Below, piece after piece: positions 35,783 to 47,074 of a DNA stretch of 64,000 nt (the stretch's first letter is position 1; each line of letters begins with the position of its first letter). Location: NCBI GenBank assembly GCA_037044905.1, contig JBAOKB010000166.1, positions 186,001 to 250,000 of the forward strand, written 5' to 3'. Made by a program: the position numbers and the translations under genes. The notes beneath the pieces are model-generated. The model did not search any database. It had not been told where the DNA came from and saw only the letters and a program-made list of their open reading frames with translations. The DNA comes from Hortaea werneckii. Its lineage: Eukaryota > Ascomycota > Dothideomycetes > Mycosphaerellales > Teratosphaeriaceae.

Positions 35783-36149
35783 TCAGTCAGACATGAAGCG
35801 GTCTAACGCATTGCTATCAGTCGATCTCAACGCTTCCATCCGTATCAGCAATGCCTCAATGCGGAGAGCGTTGTCGATCAAGCGGAAAACTTGGACCTCG
35901 CAACTCGGCAAGACGTCGATATTGAGTGTCGCTATCACTTGGGTCCCGTCTACCTCCCAGGTTGTGATCTTCACATCCAGCTGGACCTAGGTAGGCTTTG
36001 TGACAAGCTCGACAAGTGCTACGCTTCCGAGATTAATTCGCGGAAGATCGCTGTATCCGGTGCGGATGCAGCCCGGCTTGCAGATCATGACCCGCTCTTC
36101 TCCGGCCTGCGGCAGCCTAAAAGGGAAGTTGCAACCTCAGAGAAGTCAT
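35783..36149 (-). pseudogene. Small unrecognised gene or pseudogene between transporter and NRPS-like gene
   Basis: Minus-strand sequence with strong coding character but broken. From ATG 36149 it reads MTSLRLQLPF; after skipping one T in a TTTT run (about 36119) it continues RLPQAGEERVMICKPGCIRT and GYSDLPRINLGSVALVELVT, then meets TAG at 35993-35995. Beyond the TAG the same frame continues VQLDVKITTWEVDGTQVIAT and LNIDVLPSCEVQVFRLIDNA to a stop at 35783, about 120 aa in all. The TAG could be a CAG-to-TAG nonsense change, or the end of an intron (context CTACCTAG/GTC), but no well-placed donor is evident. I do not recognise the family. Its position between transporter and synthetase suggests a role in the same locus. 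Confidence 0.45.
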
Positions 36150-36707
36150 TCCGCGTTTGAAGCGCCTGCTTCAACCGGGGCAACAGGAATGGACGTGATT
36201 TGGTGCAATGCTAACACCAGAATGGTATACGGCGGTAACAAAAGTATCGCACGGCACGGCAATGGCGTGGAGGTTACAGCACAGCAGCAATTGCTATGCA
36301 ACATTTCCGTCCATTCAATCGATTCATCGAAGGTTTAGAGATGGACACCACAGATGCGGTGGCTCATACCTTCGGAGCTCCTCCTGCGCCCCGTGACCGC
36401 CGCGCTGTTAGATGGTCGGTGCGATGGTGGAGGGCGAAGATCTTTTTTATTCGTGTTCGTTCAATGCGCTATCAACCACCTGCGTCATGGAATGGGATCA
36501 TCTGGAATTAATGTACATGCCGCCCAGGCGCGTTGCGATTGCACTAGTTTGCGTAGCTGGTACTCGTTGGTCAAGACAAGCAGTCCAGTCCCTTGTTGCT
36601 CTTCTTCTGCTTGATTGCAATTTTGGAATGACTGATTCTTCAATACTTTAATTGCTGGCGAACAAAGGCCTGCATCGTTTTAGTATCGTGGCACTAGCTC
36701 GTGCAAC
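36150..36707. promoter_or_regulatory. Divergent upstream region of the NRPS-like gene
   Basis: About 560 bp between the small minus-strand gene and the NRPS-like start, the likely shared promoter. An ACCTAGGT palindrome lies just outside, at 35985-35992, inside the small gene. No known regulator site is evident. Confidence 0.35.
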
Positions 36708-39700
36708 ATGTCGTGTGGTGAGAGAACAATCCCAGCCACAATCGATGAGATCGCAAAAACGACACCGAATCAAAAATGGGCCACCTATGCCGAATCTCGA
36801 GAAACTTTGAGCGCGGTCAGCTTCGGACTGTAACATTTGGAGAGCTAGCCAACGCCATTGACAGATTAGCATGGCATCTCGACGAAACGCTGTCATCAAG
36901 GGAGGACAAGGCAACTGTTGGTTACATTGGACCGAATGATATAACGTACTTCATTGTGGCCTGCGCGGCGTGCAAGTGCGGAATGAAGGTATCGTTGCAC
37001 CTCACACTATATGAAGAAGCAAAGCTAAAACTGTTAGGCGCTCTTTTCGTCGCCGCGAAATGCTTTGGATGCCCACAAGTCCCTGCTGGAGAAGACTGAA
37101 TGCAGCACACTGCTAAGGCCCATCGAGCGCCAAGCTGATCCTACCTTGACAAAGCTGAACGAGGAAGAAAGTGTCCAAGTGATGGACATACCATCCTTAG
37201 AGACGCTACTGCACCCACAGCCTGTCCAGTCGTTCCCGTATGAAGCAGACTTCCGGACTTGCTTTCACGACGCTTTCATCATACTGCACACCTCAGGCTC
37301 AACTGGCCTTCCAAAGCCAGTCGGAATCACACACGGTCTCATAGCCACTATCGATGCGCAGCAGCTTCTTCCGGAAGTGGATGGCAGACACACCGCGGCG
37401 AGAGAATGGGCGCATCGTTCGGTGTACACGGCCTTACCGCCATTCCATTCGGCCGGTTTCAACTTCTTCAGCTTTAGCGTCTTTCAATCCACCCATTTGG
37501 TGATGGGCCCAGCAGATCAACCCCCTTCATTAGACACAGTGGAGCAGATACTAAACATTGGATGTGCCTCAGCGGCTGTGATACCGCCTTCTCTCCTTGC
37601 CGAAGTCGCCGCGGATGAAACGCTACTGCCGAGATTATCGGAGTGGTCCAGCGTTGCTTTTGGTGGAGGACCACTACCGCGAGATGCAGGTGATGCTATA
37701 TGGAAGCATACAAAAGTACTCCAGTGCCTTGGTTCGACAGAGACCTTCAATGTCCCAGAGCTAGTACCGAGGTCAATAGACGAATGGCCCTATCACGACT
37801 TCCACCCCGACCTTTGCATATCTTTCGTGGAGAGGCAGCAGGGATTGCATGAGCTTGTCTTCATCCGCAATGAAAGCTCACTGAAGCACCAAGGCGCCTT
37901 CTGGACGTTTCCAGAGCTTAACGAATATCCGATGAAGGACCTATACGAGCAACACCCATCTAAACCATCGATGTGGGCGTACCGTGGAAGAGTCGACGAT
38001 GTTGTCGTGCTGTCCAACGGCGAGAAAATCATGCCCAAGGACGCTGAGAATACGATTTCAAGCGACGAGGATGTTCGAGCAGCAATGATGGTGTGCAATG
38101 GACAGGCACAGCCAGGCTTGCTCGTCGAACCAAAAGAGGAGCTTTCTGACAAGCAACTCCATCAAGTCCAAGCCTCATTGTCTAGAATTGTCAGTAAAGC
38201 GAACAAGGTGCTCCCTGGCCATGGTCAGATTCACGCTTCACACGTCAGACTACTTGGTAGACCAGATACTTTCCTCAGATCAGCAAAGGGCGAAGTACAA
38301 CGAGCGCCTACCACAGAGGCCTTGAGCGAAACGATCACAAGCTTGTTCTCTTCCGCCGGAAAGATGACCGACGAAGACAAGTCTTTCGATTTCACCAATG
38401 AAGATACATTAGCTTCTTCATTATCAGATGTAATTGCTACAGACTTTCTGGAAGGAAGACGGCCTCAACCGCACGACAATCTGTTTGATTGTGGGTTTGA
38501 CTCGCTCAAAGTACTCAAGATGGTAAAGTATGTCAAGAGTGCATACAAGCGATGCAGTACAGCGTCTGGAGACGATCTTGGTATCAGCTCCAGACTCATA
38601 TATCAACACCCTACAGTGAATTCCTTGTCAAGAGCTGTTATGCAAGCAGCCGGCGGGCAAAATGATGGCCATCAAGGATCAGAAAAGGACGTACATGCGC
38701 ACATGAGTTCACTCCTGGAGACTTACACTTCGCACCTTGATGGTATTACAATGGACCGGCCGACTGTGGTAGTTTTGACGGGATCAACAGGATCACTGGG
38801 ATCCTATATTCTGGACAATCTGTTACGCAACCCCAAAGTTGACAAGGTTTTCTGCCTAAACCGATCAAGCAATGCCAGGGAAAAGCAGCAGCAGAACAAC
38901 AAATCACGTGGATTAACACAAAACTTTTCGAAAGCCGAGTTCCTTCAGGTCAATTTGGCCCAGTCCGAGTTGAATCTTGATAAGGAGAAGTACAACATGC
39001 TACGAAGCCAAGCGACACATATCATACACAACGCCTGGCCTGTGGACTTCAACATGTCTCTATCTACCTTCAAACCGCAACTCGAAGGGTGCCTCCGCCT
39101 GATCGAACTGGCGTGCACAGCGCCCGTGAAGCCAGAAGTAATGTTCCTTTCCAGCGTCGGCGCTGCAAATAATTGGTGCTCAATCTCATCAGCGCCTGTA
39201 CCAGAAGAGCCTTTACAGGACTTCAACGCTGCAGAATCAATGGGCTACGCCCAATCGAAGCTCCTGGCAGAGCAGGTTTTCGACCGGGCAAGCGCCAAAC
39301 ACGACATCCCCGTCAAGATCTGCCGTGTTGGCCAGATCACAGGACCCGTAAACTCTGAGAAGGGGATGTGGAGCACAAACGAATGGTTCCCAAGCATGCT
39401 TATTAGCTGCAAAGCGCTTCAGGCTATCCCGGAGAGTTTGGGCTCAACGGACGCGATGACCTGGATTCCATGCGATCTCTTAAGCACCATGCTGGTTGAC
39501 ACGATTCTGGCTGACCGGTCAAAATCGACTTCGAATGAGCCTGCAAGCGGTGCTTGGCTTGATATACCCATGGATGAGCCCGAGTCTGACAGCAGTGTGG
39601 GCAGCAGAAGTTCATCTGAGTGCTTTTCATCTCCAAAAGATGCAGTAAGCTCGCGCACGTCAGTTTCGTCAACCGCTCAAGGACGAGCACCAATGCGCGG

Positions 39701-40040
39701 GACGTATTTGCATTTCGTCAATCCTAACCAGGCACGTTGGAATGAGATCTGTCATGAGATCGCACCATTGGTGGATGAAAAGGCAGATGTCGTTCCTCTT
39801 CGACAATGGGTAGATGCGCTTGCTAGTGCTGCGGACACAGAAGACAACATTTCCCAGCTTCCCGCCATCCGACTGCTTGAGTTCTTCAGTGGAATAGCAG
39901 GCAAGGAGGCGCAGAAGCCGGTCTTCTCAACAAGCAGATCAACGGCACACTACAAGATGTTGAGGGATCTGCCTCCTGTCTCAGTGCCTTGGTTCAAACA
40001 ATGGCTGACACAGTGGAAGAAGGAAGGGGTGTTGACGTAA
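36708..40040 (+). CDS. NRPS-like carboxylic acid reductase: adenylation, carrier, thioester reductase
   Basis: Single-module A-T-R enzyme with no condensation domain: activates an acid with ATP, loads it on a phosphopantetheine carrier and releases it as aldehyde or alcohol with NAD(P)H. Exon 1 36708-36988 (start MSCGERTIPATIDEIA) has one frame break near 36800-36806; intron 36989-37037 (49 nt, GTATCG, TAG); exon 2 37038-40040. About 1,094 aa. A domain: ILHTSGSTGLPKPV (phosphate loop), LGSTETFNVPE, YRGRVDDVVVLSNGEKI and the AKGEVQR lysine motif. Carrier: DNLFDCGFDSLKVLKM, with the Ser of FDSL as attachment site. Reductase: LTGSTGSLGSYILDNLL (Rossmann), a GYAQSKLLAEQV YxxxK pair and RVGQITGP. 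A Ser-rich insert of about 60 residues (39595-39690) lies inside the reductase domain. Substrate cannot be predicted by eye. Confidence 0.92.
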
Positions 40041-40087
40041 TGAGTTTAGCAGGAATATAGAGTAGAATCCAAGCAATACCCTTGGGC

Positions 40088-43000
40088 TCATGTCTTGATG
40101 CTAGCAGAGGATGTGCTTTGCGCACGATTCATCAACATTTGCTCATCTGAACCAATGCTCCCGCTCCCGGTGCCAACAGAAGAGCTCTCGTAGGATTGGG
40201 CATCGTCTTCACTAGACGGAGGCTTCGATAGGTACATGGCTTCGGCCATCTGCGCAGTGTGCCAATACTGATTCCTCTGAGCTGCGGTTCGGCTAGTGCT
40301 CGGACCATTGGTATTGAAGCCTGCGGGCGGCCTTGACCCTGGTTGACTAGCAAATGCAGCTTCCAGCAGTTTCACCACCTTCATGCGAGTGCTCTGATCC
40401 GCATTGAGTCCATACTCGCGGAAGCCCAACGTCAATGGACTATGGCCATCAATCGTTTTGGCATCAACAGTAGCGCCTCGGCGTAGCAGTAGGTCGATCA
40501 TTTCGGGTAGACAGCCAAAAGTTGCATAGTGTAGAGGCCGCCATGCACGCGAATCACCCTCATCGATCTTCACGCCGCCAGCTATCAGGACGCGTGCAAC
40601 GTCGGTATGGCCAAACTCCAGCGCAAGGTGCAACGGACGGGCGCCTGAGTGAGGCCATCTAATTTCGCCCCAGTAGCCCCTCCTCGCAGCTGCGTTGGTG
40701 CGTTTCTCGGGTTTGAAAGCAGGTGTCATGAGCTTCTCTTCGACACTGACGCCTCGTGTGATGCACTCGGCCAGTAAAGACTCGTGTCCGTATGCAGCTG
40801 CCAGGTGAACGGGTTTCCAGCCGTATTTAGTCGTTCCATTAAGCTTGGCTCCGCGCTCTAGCAAAGCAGCTGTAAGTCTCACGTCGCCGTGTCTAAAGGC
40901 ATGGTGAATAGGTTCCAGATCGTCGACATCTCGAATCTTGACATTCGCATCCTTGTGTGCAGCGAGTGCAACGGCAGCAGAAGTATTGCCATGGGCGGCG
41001 GCAATGTGGAGGGCAGTTTCCTCGGCCTTTTTCGTCTGCGTCTTCCAAGGCACTTTCAAGTCAAGTAGCTTGTGCACCATTGAAGTCTGGTCGTACCTTG
41101 CAGCATGGTGAAGGGGAGTCCATCCAGCAGGGTTGCGATCTTTTAGGCTGCATTTCTGCATGAGCATCAAGCTTAGCATTGGCAAGCTGCCGCTCTGTGC
41201 CGCAAAGGCAGTAGGTTTCCAGACTCTTTCATATTCCTTGGATTGACCCCGCCTGATGTTATGAACGCCTGTGCCGTGGGCACATCACCACTCCTGACAC
41301 CCTCGAAAAAGCCTTTGACTAAGATATTCTCACGTTCTACGCCGGCTCTTGAGCCCTTGATTAGACACAGAACTGCTTCCGTGTGTCCGTTCCGCGCTGC
41401 AAGCTCCAATGGAGTAAAACCTCGTTGATTGTGATCTTCTGCTGCAGCGCCGGCGCCAAGTAAGATCTGACATGCCTGCTCATCTCCCTGAATCGCCGCC
41501 AAATGGAGTGCAGTATTGCCATCGATATCCCGCGCCTGCACTTGAGCCCCGAGCTGAATCAGCAAACGAGCTGTGGCTGCAAGGCGAGAGCGACTAGCCT
41601 CCATAAGTGCCGTGCATCCGGTGCGAGGGTCTGCTTCGTTTATATCGGCACCTTGCTTGATATACTTTTCCAGTTCTGCTACGCGTGCTTCGCGAGCGAG
41701 CGTAAGAATATCCGGGCTTGTCTCATTTGCCAATAATGATTTGGCGGTGTTTTTGCGTGGGCGCGCCTGTGGGCGTGAGGGGATGTTGGCGGAGAATGAA
41801 GGATACATTGGTATACTTTCAGAGATGATCGTACCGATGGAGAAGTCACTCGATCACTCGCATCCTCTTGAAGTCTCATCGAAGATAGTCTCTGCGATGG
41901 TGGACGCACTTTCTCTGATAATGAGTAACCCGAATCGGCAGGCGAGTCTGTCAAGCCTCGATCCGGCGTGGACCGCTCAGTAGATGGCGTAGCTCGCGGC
42001 GTTGAGCTTGACGCAGCGGGGCCGAGATAAGACGCTGAGCTGAAGCTACCGGAGGTAGATGTTCGGGAAGGGGACTTTCGTCTCATTGGTCTCGTGGCAG
42101 GCGCTGTATCAGATTCTGCATAAACAGTACGCCTTTCAGGATGCCTTTGCGGTACAGTAGGTGCGGGCGAGGCCACGCTCACGATCTCTTTGTCATCTTT
42201 AATCACTGGTGCCATGGATTGAGGGGTCACAGGCCGGCTGTGAAAGTAGTCGTCTGAATGGGCAGATTGCAGCGCAGGTGTCGCCTCCGAGGCTGGTGTT
42301 GACATTGCCATGCCGACATCGTCGTCAAAGAAATCCGGCTCGTCTGGCAACGGCGTATGGACAACGGGTCTTGTAGGCTTACGAACCATCGGGGGAGAGT
42401 ACTGGCTACGAGAGTGACGCTCAGCAGGATTGAGTGGAGAGGGTATGGCCGATTCTGCAGTCATAGCTGATTCCGCAGATGCAAGCCTTGTGAGCGGCGC
42501 CGGCGGCAGGACGGATGTACGCCTTGATGGCTCATCTTTCGGCAACTCCATCTCCGCGTCCATGACTTGTTTCATGAAGGCACCATAATCCTCAGAGCGT
42601 TGGCCTGACCCATTTCCAAGCGTCTCTTGGACAAGAGCTTGTCGCTGGTCTCGAGCACTTGTTTGAGCACGTTGTAATGCCTTGGCACCCATCTCAAGCT
42701 CATGGACTTCTTGATCTGCACCACTATCCGACGGTAATTGGCAAACATTGAGCGTAAAGTGCATGAGACTTGAGCATTCTCGCACATCTGTAAGATGTCG
42801 CTGCATCCGCGACTCATTGTACGCGACCTTGGCCTTTGCATCTCGGCCATTACCCCGTCCGTCCAGCGGCTGCCCAGAGGAAGATCGTAAGGATGTGAGA
42901 TCTTCATGGAGGCGTCGGAGGGAAGAGTCTACAGTGGCCACTGCATCCCGGAGGCTCCCGTGGACCTTCATTTGGCTCCCCGGATCCGTGAAGTGAAGCC

Positions 43001-43151
43001 ATTCTTGTATTCTTTGGGTCCCAGTCTCTAGTATCTTAATTTGCGTCTTAAGGGTGGAAAGCGTATCTGAAGTACCGCTATAAGTCCCAGACAGCTCTTC
43101 CAAAGTGTGAGCTATGGTGGCAATGGAAATGAGCAGACCAGCCGGATCCAT
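40088..43151 (-). CDS. Ankyrin-repeat protein with STAND-type fungal N-terminal domain (two frame breaks)
   Basis: Start MDPAGLLISIATIAHTLEEL at 43151; this helical N-terminus resembles the fungal N-terminal domain of STAND/NLR-like proteins. A coiled, then long Ser/Pro-rich linker (residues about 200-450) follows. The frame breaks near 41805-41820 (SLKVYQ to SFSANIPSRPQARPRKN) and near 41215-41230 (to VWKPTAFAAQSGSLPMLSL). About ten ankyrin repeats cover the C-terminal half: TALMEASRSRLAATARLLIQ, GNTALHLAAIQGDEQACQIL, GFTPLELAARNGHTEAVLCL, GWTPLHHAARYDQTSMVHKL, ARPLHLALEFGHTDVARVLI. No NACHT or NB-ARC nucleotide-binding domain lies between. About 1,020 aa. Its stop is 47 bp from the NRPS-like stop (convergent). 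Function unknown; adaptor or incompatibility-type signalling is inference. Confidence 0.8.
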
Positions 43152-43941
43152 TCTGTCATGTCACAAGGCAGTAGAACGGGTAATTTCAACGTCCCTTGAG
43201 ACGGTTTTGCGCCTCTGGACAAGTCTTTCTTTTCGACTCGCAATATGCGCGTCACCATCCAGCGACATCCCTGTCCCTTAGAGTGGCTGTCTAAATTCCC
43301 CGAAGACGTCGACAATATGGAGATCCTGTTCGCAAACGGTAATCCACAGAGACATGTACGACTCTGACAGCGCGACACCTCCAGGACATTTTGGACATTG
43401 GGATAAATCAAATGCCATTTGCATGTGCTACCGTCGGCCAAGCTGAGATCAAATGTCATTGCGGTCCTGATAGCGTTTGACAGGATCCGGTATCCCGGGC
43501 TGTGGCTCGTGTGGACCCAGTCTCGCCGGTTCATCACGGGATAGTGCCGATTTAACTTTCGCTTAAGATGTTCGTCACGCCAAGATGAGAGAATAACCAG
43601 GATTCAAGATGTTGTCCAGATTCAAATGAGATCGTGCGCATGGGTCGAAACTCATCAAGATCAGATGAGGGCCAAGCAAAGGCCTTCATGTGAGGGAGAT
43701 GAGATTTACTGAAGCGCAAAGGCGTATGAAGAAACTAGCGACGAAACCCCTCGTGGTTTAAAACTCGCAGATAAAATATTTATCGTGTTCAGTCAAGGTA
43801 GGTAGGTAAGAATTGCCAATGAGCCTCATCGGCGTATGGCGGCCTTGCACATAGCTTCAACATGTATCTGCATAAGACGCGTCTCCCAAAGGTGACCGAC
43901 AAGCTAAGTAAGAAGCCGCGAACTACCAATTCGACTCTACC
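43152..43941. other. Intergenic, upstream of the ankyrin gene
   Basis: 790 bp between the second transporter stop and the ankyrin-protein start. Contains a GGTA repeat at 43797-43809. No gene recognised. Confidence 0.5.
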
Positions 43942-45795
43942 CTAATGCACATGCTCCTTTTCTTCCTCCTTCGGAATACGAACAGCCACGGCAGTAATGA
44001 CAGCTCCAGCCAAAGAAGCGCCCAGAGCGAGCCACCATGCGGCCTTCAACCCTTGAAGACCAATCTCACCATCTGGTCCCCTATCGACCTGCGCAGCCAC
44101 AGCATCCGCAACCGAAGTCATGATAGCCGAAGATAAATTCTGAATCGTCACTAACAAGCTTCCCGCACTGCCTTGATAGCTCCTCGCCACATTGGACGTG
44201 ATGAAGATGGAAGCAGCAGCGAACGAGAGATCCGGGCCGAAAGTCGCGAGGGCGATTCCCGGCATAGACAGGGCCCAGTACGTCGTGTTCGGTGTCTGGG
44301 GCAGGAAAAAGACGGGCCCCAGCGCGAAGGCGATCATGGACGCCACGTAGATGTAATGGCCCGGGATCACGTGTAGCAAGCGGCTGACGACGAAAGTGGC
44401 GACGACCCCAAAAATGGCATTCGGCAATAGATAAAGGGCCACGGTCAGCGCTGACAAGCCCTGGATGCGGAGGAAGAACTGGATGGCGTAGAACTGCCAC
44501 GCCCCGACGAAGGCGCCGAAACCCAAGAAGTAGGCCGCCATGAGTGGCGCGAAACCCGGCGTTCGCCACAGCTTCGACGGGATCATAGGCCTAGCGACCC
44601 TCTTCTCCACCCAGAAAAAGGCCGCCAATACGAATGCCCCAACGATGATCAGAACATACGTATACGGCGACCAGTGAGCCACTGATCCCTGGGTAAGCCC
44701 GAAGAGCAAACAGATGCACCCGACGACAGCCAAGGTGGCACCCTTATAGTCAAAGCTGCGAAGGCTCGGGGCATCCGCACCCGCCGTATCAGCCGCAGGC
44801 CGCAAATTGGGGATGGTAAAGAAAGCAGCAAGCCCCAAAGCCCCCGTCGCCAAAGCCGAAGAGCCCCAGATCCACCGCAGATGCGCGGACAGAGCGCCGC
44901 CTTGCAGCGCGCCGACCCAGAACCCAAAGGGCGCCATGGCGGCCATCGCGCTGAAGACCCTCGTCTTGCGCTGCCCGGGGTTGTAGACGCGGCCGAGGAT
45001 GCTCATACTACCGGATACCAGAACGCCGACGGCTAGGCCTTGCATGGCGCGCATGAAGAAGAATAGGATGCGCAGCTCGGGCGTTAGGGAAAAGCATCCG
45101 ATCACGTTCCAGAGCGTCAGCCATGCGAACGCGCCCACCACTACCATCTTCGGGGGCGCGAGATCGGTGAGGGAGCCGGCGATGATGACGCTGAGGCCCA
45201 GCGCGACGAGGAAAGCGCCGTTGAGCCAGGGGAGCTGCGTGCTCTGCAACCCGAGCGCTTCGCGGAAAGTCTCCTGGTTGACGTTGACGTCGCCCTGAAG
45301 GATGGCGAAGAGGAGTTGCCCGCTGGAGCAGACGGAGATGAAGATGATTTCTCGCGTCAGGTTGCCGAGCTCGGGCGGGATGCCCTGGGTGACGGGCCTG
45401 GTAGGCGACCCGGCTTCCACTGCTACGCCGTCGAATCGTGATAGCGGCCTTTCCAGCGGGCTGGGGGACGGCTTGCGTTCGCGGAGGCTAGCTGTCGGGC
45501 GCAGCTCGTGCAGGTCCTCTGGCTCGGCGTGCTCGGAGTAAGATGTGTTGCTACGAGCTCGGGCGAGGTTTTCGAAGGCTTCGCCCATGTGGCCTCTGGT
45601 CTGCCCCGAGTGTAGAGTGTCCTGGATTTGTCTGAATTCCAGGGATGGTACACGGGAGAGATCAGGCGTGTAGGGTGGGCTGCTATAAGCGATGTCGATG
45701 GAAGGGCCTGTCTCCCTTTGATCGCTGCTGCTCGCCCTGCCATCGCATGGTTGGACGTATGTCTGTTCGGTGATAGTTCCGGTTTGAGAAGACAT
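43942..45795 (-). CDS. MFS transporter with long cytosolic N-terminus
   Basis: Single exon, 617 aa, no frame break. The first 150 residues are hydrophilic and Ser/Arg-rich (LRERKPSPSPLERPLSRFDG), a likely phosphorylated cytosolic tail. Membrane segments start at LTREIIFISVCSSGQLLFAI, followed by WLNGAFLVALGLSVIIAGSL, FFFMRAMQGLAVGVLVSGSM, and about a dozen more helices. The family is the same broad group as the transporter at 33939 (AMF1/DHA2-like), but it is intronless, has a much longer tail and a degenerate motif A (SLTDLAPPKM). Substrate unknown. It borders the NRPS-like block, so membership in the cluster is possible but unproved. Confidence 0.87.
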   Translation of the reverse strand: MSSQTGTITEQTYVQPCDGRASSSDQRETGPSIDIAYSSPPYTPDLSRVPSLEFRQIQDTLHSGQTRGHMGEAFENLARARSNTSYSEHAEPEDLHELRPTASLRERKPSPSPLERPLSRFDGVAVEAGSPTRPVTQGIPPELGNLTREIIFISVCSSGQLLFAILQGDVNVNQETFREALGLQSTQLPWLNGAFLVALGLSVIIAGSLTDLAPPKMVVVGAFAWLTLWNVIGCFSLTPELRILFFFMRAMQGLAVGVLVSGSMSILGRVYNPGQRKTRVFSAMAAMAPFGFWVGALQGGALSAHLRWIWGSSALATGALGLAAFFTIPNLRPAADTAGADAPSLRSFDYKGATLAVVGCICLLFGLTQGSVAHWSPYTYVLIIVGAFVLAAFFWVEKRVARPMIPSKLWRTPGFAPLMAAYFLGFGAFVGAWQFYAIQFFLRIQGLSALTVALYLLPNAIFGVVATFVVSRLLHVIPGHYIYVASMIAFALGPVFFLPQTPNTTYWALSMPGIALATFGPDLSFAAASIFITSNVARSYQGSAGSLLVTIQNLSSAIMTSVADAVAAQVDRGPDGEIGLQGLKAAWWLALGASLAGAVITAVAVRIPKEEEKEHVH

Positions 45796-47074
45796 TGTCG
45801 TGTCTCTAGATTCTTGATGTGAATTCGATCAATGCCGTCTTATCCTGCATCTAAATGCTGTCTTCGATCGCTGCTTTCAATCTTCAGTGGCATTCCTCAG
45901 TGTCTGATGTGACGTGGAAAGGATACGAAGGAGATTGGGTACTGATAAAAAAGGGAAAAGAATGCGATACAAAAGCGACTACGACGTATTTATCTGCAAG
46001 CTACCGTAATCTTCAACCTTGAGCTGTTACGTAGCCCCACCGAATCCAGGTGATAAGTCAGGTAAGAGGGAGTGGCGAAAGGGCGTCGGAAAGCCAAGAG
46101 GAGAAATTTAGGTCCGCCGCAGCGTGGAGCCGATTGCGGAAAGCTGCTGCACTCATCGGAAACCTCTCTTAAAGCTTGCACGTGATAGAGACATCTTGGG
46201 ATGTTCCCGAACGGTCTTACCAATGATTCATCTTATTCCTTGGAAGATCTCAAGCCGTTGTTGCCTCTTGCATGCTTCTTATCGAGATCAGCGTCTGTCG
46301 AAAGGTGACCTACGGCAGCTTCACAAGCAGTAAGAAGCACGTAAAGTGGCGATAGACAGAAGAAATGCACAAGCTCGAGTTACAGACTTCGGTTGGTACA
46401 TATCTTCGGAAGTCATATAAAAAGGGTATGAAAACACTGCACCAGTCGCGCAAAGAAGGCGGATCGTAATCAGTTTGTCAATTCCACGAATGAAGACCCA
46501 GAGCGGGACTTCACACGAGCCCAGGATGTAGTCTGCACTGGTATGTGGTGAACCAGTCAAGGGCAGGCAGGGTTCCGCCTTTATTCGACGAACACAGTGA
46601 TCGAGTTGCTGCGCGGCATGAGCTCACACGGTGACGTAGCCTTACCTTTCCAGACATCCTCGTCACCAGGAAGCAAAACAGTCATCACAGTCATGTAGCA
46701 GGGCCACGGCATTCCTGCCTGAGTGGTGAGAACGTGCATTAGCAATGATATGGACCTGAAATACGTTCGCAGCAACATGGGACTGGTGAGTCAAAAGATG
46801 TGAACCATGGTAGAAGATATCCTTTGTGACGTTTCGAAGCGTGATGATTTCTCAGCTGCCTGCATGACAAGTTACAGCGCTAGCATCTGGAAAGTGTCCC
46901 ATCTCTTTTTGTTCAAAGGGAGGTTGATGGGGTTCTAAGGTAGCAGAGCAACGCCATTTTTCCCCAGCCGTAGCTAGCTAACACCACCATCACCACCGTC
47001 GGTTCATCATCAAAGGACGCGCGCGCACAGAATCACATCTCCTTTCGCAGCCTCTCGTTCGTGATGCGAGCTGC
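45796..47074. other. Intergenic, transporter promoter and RPL6 3' flank
   Basis: 1.28 kb. Three short minus-strand open stretches (46778-46581, 46560-46321, 46223-45990) have splice-like borders, for example a GTAAGG donor near 46647 after LLPGDEDVWK, but I recognise no family and do not call a gene. Confidence 0.4.
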
